From contig CAJTQH010000002.1 in NCBI GenBank assembly GCA_910578305.1, positions 1 through 40,083 of the forward strand: a stretch of 40,083 bases of DNA, read 5' to 3'. Both the position numbers and the translations under genes were made by a program. How positions within the stretch are numbered: the first letter of the stretch is position 1; every line of letters begins with the position of its first letter. The stretch comes from an uncultured Muribaculaceae bacterium (GTDB lineage: Bacteria > Bacteroidota > Bacteroidia > Bacteroidales > Muribaculaceae). Shown piece by piece: positions 39,258-40,083 of this stretch. The notes beneath the pieces are model-generated. The model made no database searches. It was not told where the DNA came from and saw only the letters and a list, made by a program, of their open reading frames with translations.

Positions 39258-40083
39258 ATGGTAGATATAGGAATTTTAAAGCTCAAAGTGCTTGATGGCG
39301 GCCAACTGACTGCCGAAGAGGCAATGACGCTCGAAAGTGTGACTTCCGAGCAATATGAAGAGCTATGGACTGCCGCCGAGGAAATCACGCGTCGGTTCTG
39401 CAAGCCCGTATTTGATTCATGTTCAATCATAAATGCCCGCTCCGGCAAGTGTCCTGAAAATTGCAAATGGTGTGCGCAGTCGGCTCATTACAAAACGTCG
39501 GCCGACGTCTACCCAATGATTGACCGTGAAGAGTGTCTGTATGCAGCCGACTATAATCGCCGTCAAGGCATACGGCGTTTTTCATTAGTGACAAGTGGAC
39601 GTGCCCTTTCCGGAGAAGATCTCGACAAGGCATGTGACTATATCAGTGAGATCAATCGACAGGGTGGCATCGGACTCTGCGCATCCATGGGATTGCTCGA
39701 CCGCAAAGCGCTCGGCAAGCTCTATGAGGCCGGAGTGCGTCGCTATCACTGCAATCTGGAAACGGCGCCTTCGTATTTTCCACATTTATGTTCCACACAC
39801 TCCATTGACGACAAAATTCGCACTATTGACATTGCGCGAGAGCTTGGCATGGAGATATGTAGCGGCGGTATCATCGGTATGGGAGAATCGCGTGCCCAAC
39901 GCATCGAATTTGCCTTGACTCTGCGTAAAGTCGCTCCGGCATCCATTCCGATCAATCTGCTACACCCCATACCCGGCACTCCGCTTGAAAACACACCATC
40001 CCTGTCGCCGGAAGAGATATTGTGTGCCATAGCATTTTTCCGGTTCATACATCCCGGCACCACCCTGCGATTTGCAGGCGGCA
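39258..40083 (+). CDS. bioB: Biotin synthase, 3' end outside the window
   Basis: The first 275 codons start MVDIGILKLKVLDGG. The radical-SAM cluster motif is CxxxCxxC in 'SGKCPENCKWCAQSAHY'. 'VTSGRALSGEDLD', 'LCASMGLLDRKALGKLYEAG', 'RYHCNLETAPSYF', 'CSGGIIGMGES' and 'PINLLHPIPGTPLE' are BioB landmarks, including the Cys residues and the conserved Asn-Leu that bind dethiobiotin and the auxiliary 2Fe-2S cluster. It inserts sulfur into dethiobiotin, the last step of biotin synthesis. The frame runs off the right edge without a stop. Confidence 0.97.
   Translation, partial: MVDIGILKLKVLDGGQLTAEEAMTLESVTSEQYEELWTAAEEITRRFCKPVFDSCSIINARSGKCPENCKWCAQSAHYKTSADVYPMIDREECLYAADYNRRQGIRRFSLVTSGRALSGEDLDKACDYISEINRQGGIGLCASMGLLDRKALGKLYEAGVRRYHCNLETAPSYFPHLCSTHSIDDKIRTIDIARELGMEICSGGIIGMGESRAQRIEFALTLRKVAPASIPINLLHPIPGTPLENTPSLSPEEILCAIAFFRFIHPGTTLRFAGG

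Overview
The window is Bacteroidota chromosome, most likely from a gut Bacteroidales of the Muribaculaceae type. The evidence is the promoters (TTTG, about 20 bases, then TAnnTTTG), the lack of Shine-Dalgarno sequences, a GLPGLI protein, OMP_b-brl-type barrels, a DUF2027/Smr protein, a Tricorn-like S41 peptidase and the Nif3/C4-zinc-ribbon pair. The family-level placement is inference. Coordinates were checked by hand; no database search was possible.

Layout. 1-2044: the end of an outer-membrane barrel gene, then a GLPGLI protein and a secreted propeller-like protein, in one operon. 2138-3850: an ECF sigma factor with a small membrane protein, and a separate membrane protein with a possible PH-like domain. 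3925-7283 (minus): S4 RNA-binding protein, pth and rplY, then a DegP/HtrA protease with its own terminator. 7544-9144: NlpC/P60 lipoprotein and TcdA; a convergent small lipoprotein follows. 9805-11936: tRNA-Pro and an LTA-synthase-like membrane phosphotransferase. 12049-12434: a broken DUF488 gene. 12469-14046 (minus): acpP-fabF. 14256-17061: DUF3298-type lipoprotein, trpS and a small barrel. 17189-18635: YitT-family protein and a short Rossmann protein. 18601-23711 (minus): S41 peptidase, DUF2027/Smr and EFR1-type ferredoxin. 23871-27513: aspS, Nif3 and C4 zinc ribbon, then tRNA-Gly.

27727-29254 is the accessory part. It has five REP-like units of 67-68 bp in tandem, one inverted copy and one distant copy, surrounding a small AT-richer island with unfamiliar and apparently frame-broken short genes. 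29429-35006 is a regulatory locus: an OmpR-type response regulator and kinase face an outer-membrane barrel gene and a regulatory-domain protein. Two perfect 15-bp direct repeats spaced 22 bp lie between the divergent genes. They look like the response regulator's binding site and link the system to its likely targets.

35019-40083: a GH125-type mannosidase, a nucleotidyltransferase-like protein, a small secreted protein, a 5'-truncated barrel gene next to tRNA-Ser (a possible integration or deletion scar), and the start of bioB, which runs off the window.

The best leads are the divergent kinase/barrel locus with its operator, the REP array with compensatory stem changes, and the decaying island at 28217-29198.
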